NCBI RefSeq assembly: GCF_030409605.1
Contig: NZ_JAUFQG010000004.1
Coordinates: 2,405,001-2,469,000, forward strand
DNA from: Simiduia curdlanivorans
GTDB lineage: Bacteria; Pseudomonadota; Gammaproteobacteria; Pseudomonadales; Cellvibrionaceae
Direction of reading: 5' to 3'
Length of the DNA stretch: 64,000 nt
Numbering within the stretch: position 1 is the first letter of the stretch; each line of letters opens with the position of its first letter. The notes below the pieces were generated by a model, which was not told the origin of the DNA, ran no database searches, and saw only the letters and a program-made list of their open reading frames with translations. Below, one piece after another: positions 20,888 through 29,197 of the stretch. The position numbers and the translations under genes were made by a program.

Positions 20888-21379
20888 ATGACAGCAAGCC
20901 AAGATCACTTGGTTCAGCAGATAGCGGATCAACTTGTCGCCCAGGCGGCTAGCCTAAGTGTTGCGGAGTCCTGCACCGGTGGTGGTGTCGCGCAGGCACT
21001 TACTGCCGTGGCGGGTTCCTCGGCGTGGTTTGGTTATGGTTTTGTGACTTATGCCAATAGCGCCAAGATAGCGCTCTTGGGGGTGGATGAGGCGACACTT
21101 ACTCAATTCGGCGCGGTGAGTGAACAGGTGGCGGTACAGATGGCGGAGGGCGCGAGAGCTAGGGCGTCGTCCACCTGGGCATTGGCGACCACCGGCATCG
21201 CTGGCCCAAGTGGTGGCAGCGCGGAAAAGCCCGTGGGCACGGTTTGGTTTGCCTGGGCTGGTCCCCGGGGAACACACTCGCGACGCTGTGTATTTGCCGG
21301 TGATCGAGCCTCTATCAGAGAGCAGGCGGTTGTGGTTGCCTTGACTGAATTAACTAAATTAATAAAATTTACTGTATAA
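20888..21379 (+). CDS. pncC: Nicotinamide-nucleotide amidohydrolase (CinA C-terminal type)
   Basis: A 163-residue stand-alone CinA C-terminal domain that deamidates NMN to NaMN in NAD recycling. Conserved segments are VAESCTGGGVAQALT, GYGFVTYANSAKI, and TTGIAGPSGGSAEKPVGTVW. AGGAGA lies before the ATG. The gene precedes recA by 135 bp, and its stop codon overlaps the first LexA-like box. The pncC-recA-recX order is common in gammaproteobacteria. Confidence 0.95.
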   Translation: MTASQDHLVQQIADQLVAQAASLSVAESCTGGGVAQALTAVAGSSAWFGYGFVTYANSAKIALLGVDEATLTQFGAVSEQVAVQMAEGARARASSTWALATTGIAGPSGGSAEKPVGTVWFAWAGPRGTHSRRCVFAGDRASIREQAVVVALTELTKLIKFTV

Positions 21380-21405
21380 CCATATAGTACTGGTTGCGCA
21401 TACAG
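21372..21405 (+). promoter_or_regulatory. Two adjacent LexA-like boxes upstream of recA
   Basis: Box 1 (21372-21387) reads CTGTATAACCATATAG and box 2 (21390-21405) reads CTGGTTGCGCATACAG. Each has one half-site matching the gammaproteobacterial consensus CTGT-N8-ACAG and one mismatch in the other half. Their centres are 18 bp apart. They lie 110-143 bp before recA. Regulation of recA by LexA is established for the family; two imperfect boxes side by side suggest cooperative or graded repression, which is inference. Confidence 0.75.
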
Positions 21406-21514
21406 TAAAATTGTCTTAAGCTACTCAACATAGATTGGTTAAGCCAACACATTTTGCTAACAAGCTCAGTAATGAGCAGACAACGTACAATTAGAAAATT
21501 ACAAAGGTATCAAC

Positions 21515-22561
21515 ATGGATCAGAACAAGGACAAAGCCCTACAGGCAGCGCTCGCTCAAATTGAACGTCAATTTGGTAAGGGCACCGTGATGCGTATGGG
21601 CGATCGCGAGCGCATCGCTATGCCATCTATCTCAACCGGTTCATTGGGTTTGGATGTTGCCTTGGGCATAGGCGGCCTACCGAAGGGGCGTATCGTTGAA
21701 ATTTACGGACCTGAATCCTCCGGTAAAACCACCTTGACCTTGCAAGTAATTGCCGAGGCCCAGAAAAAAGGTGGTGTCTGCGCGTTTATCGATGCCGAAC
21801 ACGCCTTAGACCCTATTTACGCAGAGAAGCTGGGCGTAAATGTTGACGACCTAATCGTCTCCCAGCCGGATACCGGCGAGCAGGCTCTAGAAGTCGCAGA
21901 TATGTTGGTGCGCTCCGGCGCTGTGGATGTGCTCGTGGTGGATTCCGTGGCTGCACTGACGCCTAAGGCGGAAATCGAAGGCGAAATGGGGGATCACCAT
22001 GTTGGTTTGCAAGCGCGCTTGATGTCTCAGGCGCTGCGTAAAATTACTGGCAATATTAAAAATGCTAATTGCCTAGCTATTTTTATTAACCAAATTCGTA
22101 TGAAAATTGGTGTCATGTTCGGCAACCCTGAAACCACTACCGGTGGTAACGCACTCAAATTTTACTCATCTGTGCGTTTAGATATTCGCCGCACGGGTGC
22201 TGTTAAAGACGGCGACGAAGTGATTGGCAATGAGACCCGCGTTAAAGTGGTTAAAAATAAAGTCGCACCACCCTTTAAACAGGCTGAATTTCAAATTTTA
22301 TACGGCCAGGGTATTAATTTGCAGGGCGAAATTATCGATTTTGGTGTGAAACTCGGGCTCATCGATAAGGCGGGCGCCTGGTATAGCTATAAAGGCGATA
22401 AAATCGGCCAAGGTAAGAGTAACGTCGGTAAGTTTTTAGTAGAAAACCCAGCAATACAGGCGGAAATAGAGCAGCAGGTTAGGGCAGAGTTGTTGGGTGG
22501 AAAGATGAAAGCTGAATCTTCAAGCGATGAAGACAGCGTTGTAGAAACGGAAGAATCATAA
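21515..22561 (+). CDS. recA: Recombinase RecA
   Basis: A 348-residue DNA-strand-exchange ATPase and LexA co-protease. Walker A is GPESSGKTT, Walker B region DVLVVDSVAAL, the L2 loop GNPETTTGGNALKFYSS, and the C terminus is acidic (SSSDEDSVVETEES). AAGG precedes ATG 21515. A strong terminator follows, with recX after it. Confidence 0.99.
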   Translation: MDQNKDKALQAALAQIERQFGKGTVMRMGDRERIAMPSISTGSLGLDVALGIGGLPKGRIVEIYGPESSGKTTLTLQVIAEAQKKGGVCAFIDAEHALDPIYAEKLGVNVDDLIVSQPDTGEQALEVADMLVRSGAVDVLVVDSVAALTPKAEIEGEMGDHHVGLQARLMSQALRKITGNIKNANCLAIFINQIRMKIGVMFGNPETTTGGNALKFYSSVRLDIRRTGAVKDGDEVIGNETRVKVVKNKVAPPFKQAEFQILYGQGINLQGEIIDFGVKLGLIDKAGAWYSYKGDKIGQGKSNVGKFLVENPAIQAEIEQQVRAELLGGKMKAESSSDEDSVVETEES

Positions 22562-22572
22562 GGTTGTTAGCT

Positions 22573-22607
22573 CGCCCCGCAGTGTCAAAGCTGCGGGGCT
22601 TTTTTTT
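22573..22607 (+). terminator. Terminator between recA and recX
   Basis: GCCCCGCAG-TGTCAAAG-CTGCGGGGC followed by eight T. In E. coli a similar hairpin gives low recX read-through; the same is expected here. Confidence 0.93.
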
Positions 22608-22636
22608 GCTTAAAAAAGGCTACAGAGGGTACTGAC

Positions 22637-23116
22637 ATGAAGTCTGCGCGGGCACCGTTGCAAACGGAAGCAGAAATTATGGATGCGGCGTTAAGTCTGT
22701 TATCTCGACGAGAATACAGCGAGGCTGAACTGACGCGGAAGTTGCTGGAGAAAACCGAACAGCAACATCATGTAGAAAGTGTATTAGCTCGGGTTCAAGA
22801 GTTTGGCTATCAAAACGATCAACGTTATACCGAAAGTTATATCCGCTACGGTATTAGCCAAGGCAAGGGTGAGAGCTGGATAGCTATGAAGCTGCGTCAA
22901 AAAGGCGTGTTGCCCGCGTTAATTGAGGCCTGCTTACGCGATGCGGAGCCCTGTTGGCAAGATATCGCTTTGGCACAGTTGGAACGAAAATTTAAAAGCC
23001 AAGGCTGTGATTTGCAGGAAAAGGCCAAGTGGTACCGTTTTTTGGCTTCCAGAGGCTTTAACCCCGATGCAATTTCCAGCGCCGTTGAGCGCCACGCCCA
23101 AAATCAGCTAGCGTGA
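22637..23116 (+). CDS. recX: Regulatory protein RecX
   Basis: A 159-residue modulator that caps RecA filaments and inhibits recombinase activity. It is all-helical with the family repeats: LLSRREYSEAELTRKL, YTESYIRYGISQGKGESWI and the GF/FNPDAISSA tail. Length is within the usual 150-170. It follows recA with a terminator between, and has GAGGG before its ATG. Confidence 0.93.
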   Translation: MKSARAPLQTEAEIMDAALSLLSRREYSEAELTRKLLEKTEQQHHVESVLARVQEFGYQNDQRYTESYIRYGISQGKGESWIAMKLRQKGVLPALIEACLRDAEPCWQDIALAQLERKFKSQGCDLQEKAKWYRFLASRGFNPDAISSAVERHAQNQLA

Positions 23117-23204
23117 TGTTGTAGTTTACGACCTACGGGATTGTGATCTAAAGGTTTTCATCCAGCGTAGCTAGTGGGTGAATTCATTAAAGAGCGCATA
23201 GACG

Positions 23205-23675
23205 GTGACTAATAACGACGAGCTGCACCAAGAACTTCCGAAAGATCACCCCGATCCCTTGATTTCCTTTTTTCATAAAATTATTCAATACGCGGTGAAA
23301 GTCCTTGCCGGCTTAATGGTGTTGGTGATTATTTGGGGTATAGGTGACGTGTTATTTGTCTTATACCAACGGTTGATGGCTCCACCCTTCATGCTGTTGG
23401 ATATTAACGATATCTTTTACGTATTTGGCACTTTTATGGCCGTACTCATCGCCATTGAAATTTTTATCAATATCCGATTATATTTGGGCTCTAATACCTT
23501 TCCGGTAAAGTTGGTCGTGGCGACGGCTTTAATGGCAATATCTAGGAAAGTTATTGTATTGGATATTGAAAAGCTATCTTATGAATATGTGTTTGCCATC
23601 GGTGTTACGATTTTAGCGTTAGGTGTTACTTATTGGTTACTTACGCTGAAGCAACCCGGGAAGATAGGAGTGTAA
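23205..23675 (+). CDS. PsiE-family (phosphate-starvation-inducible) membrane protein
   Basis: A 156-residue integral membrane protein with four hydrophobic helices (about 30-55, 65-90, 105-122, 127-150). The pattern YVFGTFMAVLIAIEIFINIRLYL and the RKVIVLD segment match the PsiE family (PF06146), whose biochemical role is not known. It starts at GTG 23205. It follows recX by 88 bp with no clear terminator between, but functional linkage is doubtful. Confidence 0.8.
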   Translation: MTNNDELHQELPKDHPDPLISFFHKIIQYAVKVLAGLMVLVIIWGIGDVLFVLYQRLMAPPFMLLDINDIFYVFGTFMAVLIAIEIFINIRLYLGSNTFPVKLVVATALMAISRKVIVLDIEKLSYEYVFAIGVTILALGVTYWLLTLKQPGKIGV

Positions 23676-24401
23676 GGACTGTAAAACATTAATTAGTATT
23701 ATTAATGGCGTGCGTGCAGCTTATCGCAAATGTCGTTAAAAATGGATTGCTAGAGTCTTAGTTTGAGCCAAGCATGTAATGCTTTCTTTGTATGAAATCC
23801 TATCGGTGCATTTTTGACGGCCGCGGCAATTTTCGATAATTTATAACTCAGTAAAGCGGGTGATAGATTTTTGCCTCGCGCCTATTGAATTCATTGGTGG
23901 CGTAAGAAACGCAGCCCTCCTTATTGGTCTCGTTTTACCAGCCCGACGGAAGCTGTTGCAACAACAGTTCCAGAGGTGCTCAAAGGCATAATTCATTAAA
24001 TCCGAAGGAGCCGCTAGGTGAGGTTGTCCTCTGGCTGCAAAAGTCGCACTAACTTTGCGCCTAGCCAAGTAGAAGTATATGAAAAGGTGTATGAAAATTT
24101 ATGCCGGCATGGCCTATAGCAATGGGTAACATCTTTTGAATTTTGGTGCAGTGATATTAGAAAGTTAGAGAGTTTGTAAAAAATAATTGTACATCTATAC
24201 GCTTAGATGCTCCAACTCAGCGGGAAGGATATGCCGGTAAGTCGGTGTCCACTCAACTTATTGTGCGTGGTAGATTTTTTGGTGTGTAGAGGAGGCTAAC
24301 CTTAGTGGTTAGCCTTTTTCTTGAGTGACTATACCTATCTTCGCATTGGCTACGCTGGCATCTAATAAGAGCGCCGAATGGTTACCCAATCATCTAGGGC
24401 G
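23676..24401. other. Non-coding gap after the PsiE-family gene
   Basis: About 725 bp without a gene I can support. It contains a small palindrome CTGTTG-CAA-CAACAG near 23951-23965 and a terminator-like hairpin at 24293-24320 (AGGCTAAC-CTTAGT-GGTTAGCCT then TTTTC). A 75-codon minus-strand frame at 23841-24068 has no ribosome site or recognisable sequence. Base composition is more AT-rich than the flanking genes. It may be decayed sequence next to the transposase-like gene. Confidence 0.5.
24293..24320 (+). terminator. Terminator-like hairpin
   Basis: AGGCTAAC-CTTAGT-GGTTAGCCT followed by TTTTC. It has no intact gene directly upstream, so it suggests that a short transcript or a decayed gene ends here. 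Confidence 0.6.
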
Positions 24402-25133
24402 CTAAACGGTGCTGGTTTTATTCTCGCCTGTCTTTGTTGGTTGCTCATCTTGCTTGCGCGGACGGCCTCGTTTCAGTGGCCGCACGCGCTGGTTAGCAAT
24501 TCGCTCGATACGGTCTTTAAAGGAATCTCCCCCTAACACTTGGCCTAACTTAACCGTTTCTGCAATGTAGGTTAAAAGTCGCGAGTCAAAGGCATAGCGA
24601 AATAGTTTTCGGTACGCCTGTACTCGCTCGCGCGTGTTTTTGCCGAGCTCAGTATAAAGTCGGTGATCTTTAATCAGCTCACTGGTCTCTAACGTCGTAT
24701 GAAAGTTAAAGCTCGACCAAGGGTATTCGCCAGGTTCGTTTGCCAAGCCCAAGTACATGGGCTTGAGCTCTACATAGCGATAGCAGGTGAGTAAATAGGC
24801 TTCTGAGTCGATAAGGCTAGATTTATAGCGTCCGCCCCAGAGCGTACCCGAGCGCCGGTATCGGTGATTTACGTACTGCACATAGCGCCTACCGAGGGAT
24901 TGCATCATCGAGGATATGCCTTGCTCTATGCGCGGCGTGGCGATGAATTGCACCATGTTCGGCAGTAATACGTAAGCATGAATATCGACGCGATATTGCT
25001 CTGCAGCTGTTTTTAGGCTCTGTAAATAAAATTCGTAGTCTTCATCATCAAAAAAACAGGGCAAATTATTGTGGCCTGTTTGTACGATGTGCTGCGGTAT
25101 ATCGGGTAGATTGAGTCGCGGTAATCTTGCCAT
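24402..25133 (-). CDS. REP-associated transposase (RAYT/Y1) homologue with degenerate HUH motif
   Basis: A 243-residue protein of the TnpA_REP / Y1_Tnp family. It has the usual opening MARLPRLNLPDIPQHIVQTG, the FFDDEDYEFYLQSL segment and the tyrosine-containing GRRYVQYVNHRYRRSGTLW helix. The metal-binding His-x-His is normally in a YVLMPNHVHLL-type context, but here the chain reads YVLLPNMVQFIATP, so both histidines are replaced (by Met and Gln). Downstream WGGR and ELKP also differ from the common WEGR and ELNP. The C-terminal part is basic (RPLKRGRPRKQDE), as expected for DNA binding. Fold retained, nicking activity probably lost. I see no REP palindromes flanking it. Confidence 0.9.
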   Translation of the reverse strand: MARLPRLNLPDIPQHIVQTGHNNLPCFFDDEDYEFYLQSLKTAAEQYRVDIHAYVLLPNMVQFIATPRIEQGISSMMQSLGRRYVQYVNHRYRRSGTLWGGRYKSSLIDSEAYLLTCYRYVELKPMYLGLANEPGEYPWSSFNFHTTLETSELIKDHRLYTELGKNTRERVQAYRKLFRYAFDSRLLTYIAETVKLGQVLGGDSFKDRIERIANQRVRPLKRGRPRKQDEQPTKTGENKTSTV

Positions 25134-25405
25134 CTTGGCAGGGAGTCCCTATTTGGTTTCGAATCCTTTTGAATAGCCTTCCCTATGGGGCAGCGCATTA
25201 TCGCAAATCTGGGTGCAATTTTTCAAATACCTATGGCAAGAGTTTGTGGTGCTATCGTACTCATTTGGTTTGTATCTGGCGTCTTTGGGCTGTCAATCGA
25301 TTATAAATCGTTGGACTTGCTTTAGTTTTGAAATTGGATTGCGCTAAAATGCCAGCGCAGCATGTTGCCTGATGGAGGCGGCAGGAGCCACATTGGATTA
25401 GTGCG

Positions 25406-26284
25406 ATGACACCAAAGGAAGCAATTCGCCTCGCCATAAATGGTCGAACAGATATCGGCCAAATGCGGGATGAAAATGAGGACCATATTGGTTGGTATAA
25501 TCATCCTTCATTGCCGATGGGTTTTGTCGTTATTGCCGATGGTATGGGCGGTTATACGGGCGGCTCTAAAGCCAGCCAAATTGCGGTTAAGTCAGTAACC
25601 GAGCATCTCGAAGCCCTGCCCACCAGTACTTTTCAGGCTTGTACGCCCGATCAGCAATTGTTAGTCATCCATGCCAAAATTTTAGATGCGCTGAATGCCG
25701 CAAATGCTGGAATTTTGGATGCTAAAATAACCGCGCCTCAATTAGCCAATATGGGAAGTACAATTGTACTTGCATTGGTTTGGCAGGATAAGGTCACAAT
25801 TGCCCATTTAGGCGATTCACGCGCGTATCTCTGGAATAAAGAGGGTCTTTGTCAGCTCACCAGTGATCACAGTTTGGTTCAGGAGATGATCGATAGCGGT
25901 TCCTTGACCGTTACCCAGGCGCGCTCCAGTCGCGTTAGAAATCACATTACTCGAGCCTTAGGTGTGACTGATTTCATTGAACCTAACATTAATACTTATG
26001 CGTTAACCCAAAACTCATTATTGATGTTGTGCAGTGATGGCTTAACGGAGTATCTCGACCACGGTGAGCTCGAGTTTGTGTTGTCGACCCATAGGCCAGC
26101 CCTGGAGTGTTGCTATCGTTTTATTTCGGAAGCCAATGAGATGGGCGGGAAAGATAATATTAGCGTCGGTATTATCGAGTACACGGTGGATAAAAACGTG
26201 AATGCCGGTCAGGTCAATATTTCAGTGCCCGCACCCAGTGCGCAAGTGGAAGATGTGACGGTGCGAAAAGAGTCGCGAGCTTAA
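25406..26284 (+). CDS. PP2C-family Ser/Thr protein phosphatase
   Basis: A 292-residue cytoplasmic metal-dependent phosphatase of the PppA/Stp1 type. Conserved acid and glycine motifs are in place: GQMRDENEDH, VIADGMGGYTGG, HLGDSRAYLW, SDGLTEYL and GGKDNISV. About 35 extra C-terminal residues after the domain are Pro/Ser/Val rich. It likely reverses Ser/Thr kinase signalling, and the membrane kinase at 14629 is the only such kinase seen here. It is convergent with the penicillin acylase gene, and their shared terminator has been split by a small mobile element. Confidence 0.93.
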   Translation: MTPKEAIRLAINGRTDIGQMRDENEDHIGWYNHPSLPMGFVVIADGMGGYTGGSKASQIAVKSVTEHLEALPTSTFQACTPDQQLLVIHAKILDALNAANAGILDAKITAPQLANMGSTIVLALVWQDKVTIAHLGDSRAYLWNKEGLCQLTSDHSLVQEMIDSGSLTVTQARSSRVRNHITRALGVTDFIEPNINTYALTQNSLLMLCSDGLTEYLDHGELEFVLSTHRPALECCYRFISEANEMGGKDNISVGIIEYTVDKNVNAGQVNISVPAPSAQVEDVTVRKESRA

Positions 26285-26299
26285 ATATAAGTTTCATTG

Positions 26300-26628
26300 A
26301 AAAAGGCCTTCGATGAAGCACTGCTGTCCCACAGTTATGTCGCGGGAGAGTTTGGTGCCCGTACTAGCGACCGTCACCCGCATGGGTTGATATCGCTAAT
26401 AGGCAAAGCATGCTTTGCAGCGATAGCAACGCCCACAATGTGTCATTGTGGGCCGGTCCCAAAGGGCGGGTGTTGAGACTAGATGGATGTATTCACGTCG
26501 TGTTGCTAGTGTGGGCACCAAACTCATGTCCAAGTACACGCCGAGATGTCGCATCTACTGTGAGGCTTAAAGCCTAACGATGGTCATATCGTTTTTGTGG
26601 GACAGCAGTGTTCGATGAAGGCCTTTTT
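26300..26628. terminator. Bidirectional terminator split by an insertion
   Basis: Removing the 292-bp element and one copy of its 10-bp duplication restores AAAAAGGCCTTC-GAT-GAAGGCCTTTTTTT, a typical two-way terminator between the convergent phosphatase and acylase genes. With the insertion the arms are about 300 bases apart, though they still frame the palindromic ends of the element. Confidence 0.75.
26319..26610. mobile_element. 292-bp MITE-like element with perfect terminal repeats and 10-bp target duplication
   Basis: The ends are a perfect 15-bp inverted repeat, CACTGCTGTCCCACA (26319-26333) and TGTGGGACAGCAGTG (26596-26610). They are flanked by identical direct repeats TTCGATGAAG (26309-26318 and 26611-26620). 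Inside, 26348-26368 and 26505-26525 form a second 21-bp inverted repeat with two mismatches, and there are hairpins such as GCCCACAATG-TGT-CATTGTGGGC. There is no coding frame, so it must be moved by a transposase elsewhere. A 10-bp duplication is in the range of IS4-type elements; that assignment is inference. Confidence 0.85.
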
Positions 26629-26632
26629 TTAT

Positions 26633-28996
26633 TTATGGACTTATTATCAGTGTGTGTGTCGTTTTACCCTTGAGCCAAGGCGAGGCTCTCCCATCTACCC
26701 AATCTTGATGACCATTGCCAAAAAACGGTGACAGCGGGTGCGCACTTTGCCCTGTTGCCATGTGAAAAATGCCTTCAGATTCTCGCCCAGGTGAAACGAC
26801 AAAACGCTCGCTGGCGCCGTGCGTGGGCGTTTGCACTCGCGGCATGTGGGTGTCGCCATTGAGTGGTTCATGGGGCATGGACATAAACCACTTGATGGGG
26901 CCGACAAAGCGCGCCATGGGGTGTTCGATAATCACTTTATTGGCCTCGCCCCAGGTATTATCGGCGAGACTGCCGTCTTTATATAAAGGCTCCACCACCG
27001 CGTTAATGGCGAAAAGTTCCAGTTCATCCCAGCTGCTAAAGTCTGGATTGAGTAGGTGCAGCGGTCTGGCTTGCAGTAGGCTCCAAGCTGGGTATTCGAT
27101 TTGCCGGTTAGCGTTTGCTAAATCGAAGTTTGGATCGATGGTTTGCATATAGCTAATCAGCGGTGCGGTTAAATACTCGATGGTCTTTAATCGGAACTCG
27201 CGCACTAGTCGATAGCCTACAGAGTCTATTTCCGCCCTTGCTGTCCATTGTTCTAGGTGCGCTTTCGCTTCAATCAATGAGGGCTGAGTAATGTCCGCTT
27301 GCGACAGGCGTTGCAATAGATGATCGCGCCAGGGCGTTAAGAAAACGGCCTTGTCGTCCAGTTGAATGTTGAGCAAGTCATTTTCGTCAAAGCTTTCTAG
27401 GGCGAATAAATCGTCTCTAATTTGCTGCTGCCGCGCACCAAGGGCGTAGCCAGAATCACCCATCCTTTCGAAGGCCTCATCTGAAAGGGTTCTTGCATTG
27501 GCCGTCCAAATGCGTTGGTTTTCCGGTGTAGATATGGCGGGATGTTCATCCAGCCCACGAATCCCTTGCCATGATCGCGAGCCATCGCTCCAGCTTTCAG
27601 GTAGTTTGCCGTCGGTACCGACACGCTTGGGAAAGGGGCCAGCGATGGTCCAGCCGATAGCGCCGCTATCGTCTGCCATAACGAGGTTTTGGTGCGGCAT
27701 ACCGAAACTGGGGCCGAGCTTAAGCGCATCGGCCACGGACGCCACAGACTCCATAATATAGGGACCCATGTTGGCGCCAGTTATGTCGTGCGCCGTCCAT
27801 CTCAGCGCTAAGAGCCGGCCTTTTGAGTCTTCTCCGATGACCGGGCCCCACTGGGTTTCCCGGACTTGGAAGGAATGTGTGGCTTGGTCTTTGATCGCGA
27901 TGGCTTCTTGGAAAAGTTCAAATGCCTGCCAGCCCTCGGCGGTTTTGTAGGCATCTTTGCTGTCATTGAGCTCGAGCAAAATAACATCGGACCAATCGCC
28001 CTGGGTATTGGTGAAGCCCCATGCCACTTTGCCATTTGAGCCTGCGACGACTAAAGGAGTGCCTGGGAGCGTGGCGCCGCTGACTAAACGCCCGGTATCA
28101 GGATGTTGCCACTGGGCGCGAAACCAAATATTGGGCACCCGAATGGCGAGGTGCATGTCATCGGCAATCATGGCGCCGCCATGTTTGGAGATAGCACCCG
28201 ACACAGCCCAGTTATTACTGCCGACGACGACATCCTCAGACACTATGGGCACATAGCGCATCGCGGTCGAATCGGGCATTAAATCGGACCAACCGGTGCT
28301 TGGGATAGGCGCTGAGGCTAGGCTGGCCCCGGTTGTGTCGCTTTCTATCAGCGGCGCGTCCCACTGGCCTCCTTGTTGTGTGAAAAAGGCGTAGAGGTCA
28401 GCGGGTAAAGATTCGGCCATAATACCGCGGGTGCGTTCGAACCAACCTTGATCGTCTTGCAATACGAGAATCATGCTGAAGACGGTAAGAATACTGTCTT
28501 CTGGCTGCCAAGGGGCAGGGGTTTGCCCGAGCAGGGTGTACTCAAAAGGGGCGGCCGATAAACTTTCTAAACCAAAGTTAACGCCCTTGCTGTAGGCATT
28601 CAGAATATCGATGGCGTGGCTTGGGTAGTGCTGTAAGTTGCGTTGAGCCCGAGCGCGGAATCGATGTAATCTTACTTGCTTGTCGTGGTCTAGCGCCGCT
28701 TCTCCAAACAGCGCCGACAATTCGCCGGCGGCGTTGCGCCTTTGTAAATCCATCTGAAAAAAGCGTTCTTGGGCATGGGCAAAGCCTAGGGCAAAAGCGA
28801 TATCAGCTCGAGTTTTACCTTCAATCTCTACGATGCCTTGCGCGTCTCGCTCAATCGATACCGGGGCTTGCAGATCGGATTGTGTTAGCGTGCCGTCGAG
28901 TTGCGGCAAACTCATGCGCAAGAGTAGGTAGATCGCGGTAATTGAAATGATAATAAGTGCGACAACACTTACGGATAAAACGCGCAAAAATTTCAT
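26633..28996 (-). CDS. Penicillin acylase family protein (Ntn hydrolase)
   Basis: A 787-residue periplasmic or membrane-anchored amidase precursor. An N-terminal hydrophobic helix (residues 5-27) is followed by the alpha chain (FALGFAHAQERFFQMDLQRR, GELSALFGE). The autoprocessing site is VVVGSNNWAVSG, making S260 the nucleophile at the start of the beta chain, which includes DDMHLAI and WGFTNTQGD. Members cleave acyl amides, from penicillins to acyl-homoserine lactones. The substrate here cannot be told; quorum signal degradation is one option. GGAG precedes the ATG. Convergent with the PP2C gene. Confidence 0.93.
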   Translation of the reverse strand: MKFLRVLSVSVVALIIISITAIYLLLRMSLPQLDGTLTQSDLQAPVSIERDAQGIVEIEGKTRADIAFALGFAHAQERFFQMDLQRRNAAGELSALFGEAALDHDKQVRLHRFRARAQRNLQHYPSHAIDILNAYSKGVNFGLESLSAAPFEYTLLGQTPAPWQPEDSILTVFSMILVLQDDQGWFERTRGIMAESLPADLYAFFTQQGGQWDAPLIESDTTGASLASAPIPSTGWSDLMPDSTAMRYVPIVSEDVVVGSNNWAVSGAISKHGGAMIADDMHLAIRVPNIWFRAQWQHPDTGRLVSGATLPGTPLVVAGSNGKVAWGFTNTQGDWSDVILLELNDSKDAYKTAEGWQAFELFQEAIAIKDQATHSFQVRETQWGPVIGEDSKGRLLALRWTAHDITGANMGPYIMESVASVADALKLGPSFGMPHQNLVMADDSGAIGWTIAGPFPKRVGTDGKLPESWSDGSRSWQGIRGLDEHPAISTPENQRIWTANARTLSDEAFERMGDSGYALGARQQQIRDDLFALESFDENDLLNIQLDDKAVFLTPWRDHLLQRLSQADITQPSLIEAKAHLEQWTARAEIDSVGYRLVREFRLKTIEYLTAPLISYMQTIDPNFDLANANRQIEYPAWSLLQARPLHLLNPDFSSWDELELFAINAVVEPLYKDGSLADNTWGEANKVIIEHPMARFVGPIKWFMSMPHEPLNGDTHMPRVQTPTHGASERFVVSPGRESEGIFHMATGQSAHPLSPFFGNGHQDWVDGRASPWLKGKTTHTLIISP

Positions 28997-29130
28997 GCCT
29001 GCTCCAAGGGTTTTATTATGGCTCCATAGTAGCAGGTCACTATTTATCTAACAGGCGGATTTGTGACTGGCTGTTCATTACCTTGCTTGTCCATCGTCCT
29101 GCTTGTCTAGGGTATTAGTAGCGAATAGGC

Positions 29131-29159
29131 AAAGAAAAATAGGCAGCTAAGCCGCCTAT
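29131..29159 (-). terminator. Terminator after nagA
   Basis: On the minus strand TAGGCGGCTTAGCTGCCTA folds into a short stem and is followed by TTTTTCTTTG. It ends the nagB-II/nagA transcript. Confidence 0.75.
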
Positions 29160-29197
29160 AGAATTTTTGACAAGAGGGTTATATCGGCTTGCGCAGA

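Noticed and set aside
23841..24068. 75-codon minus-strand frame in the gap after the PsiE-family gene
   Set aside because: No ribosome site, no conserved pattern and composition unlike neighbouring genes.
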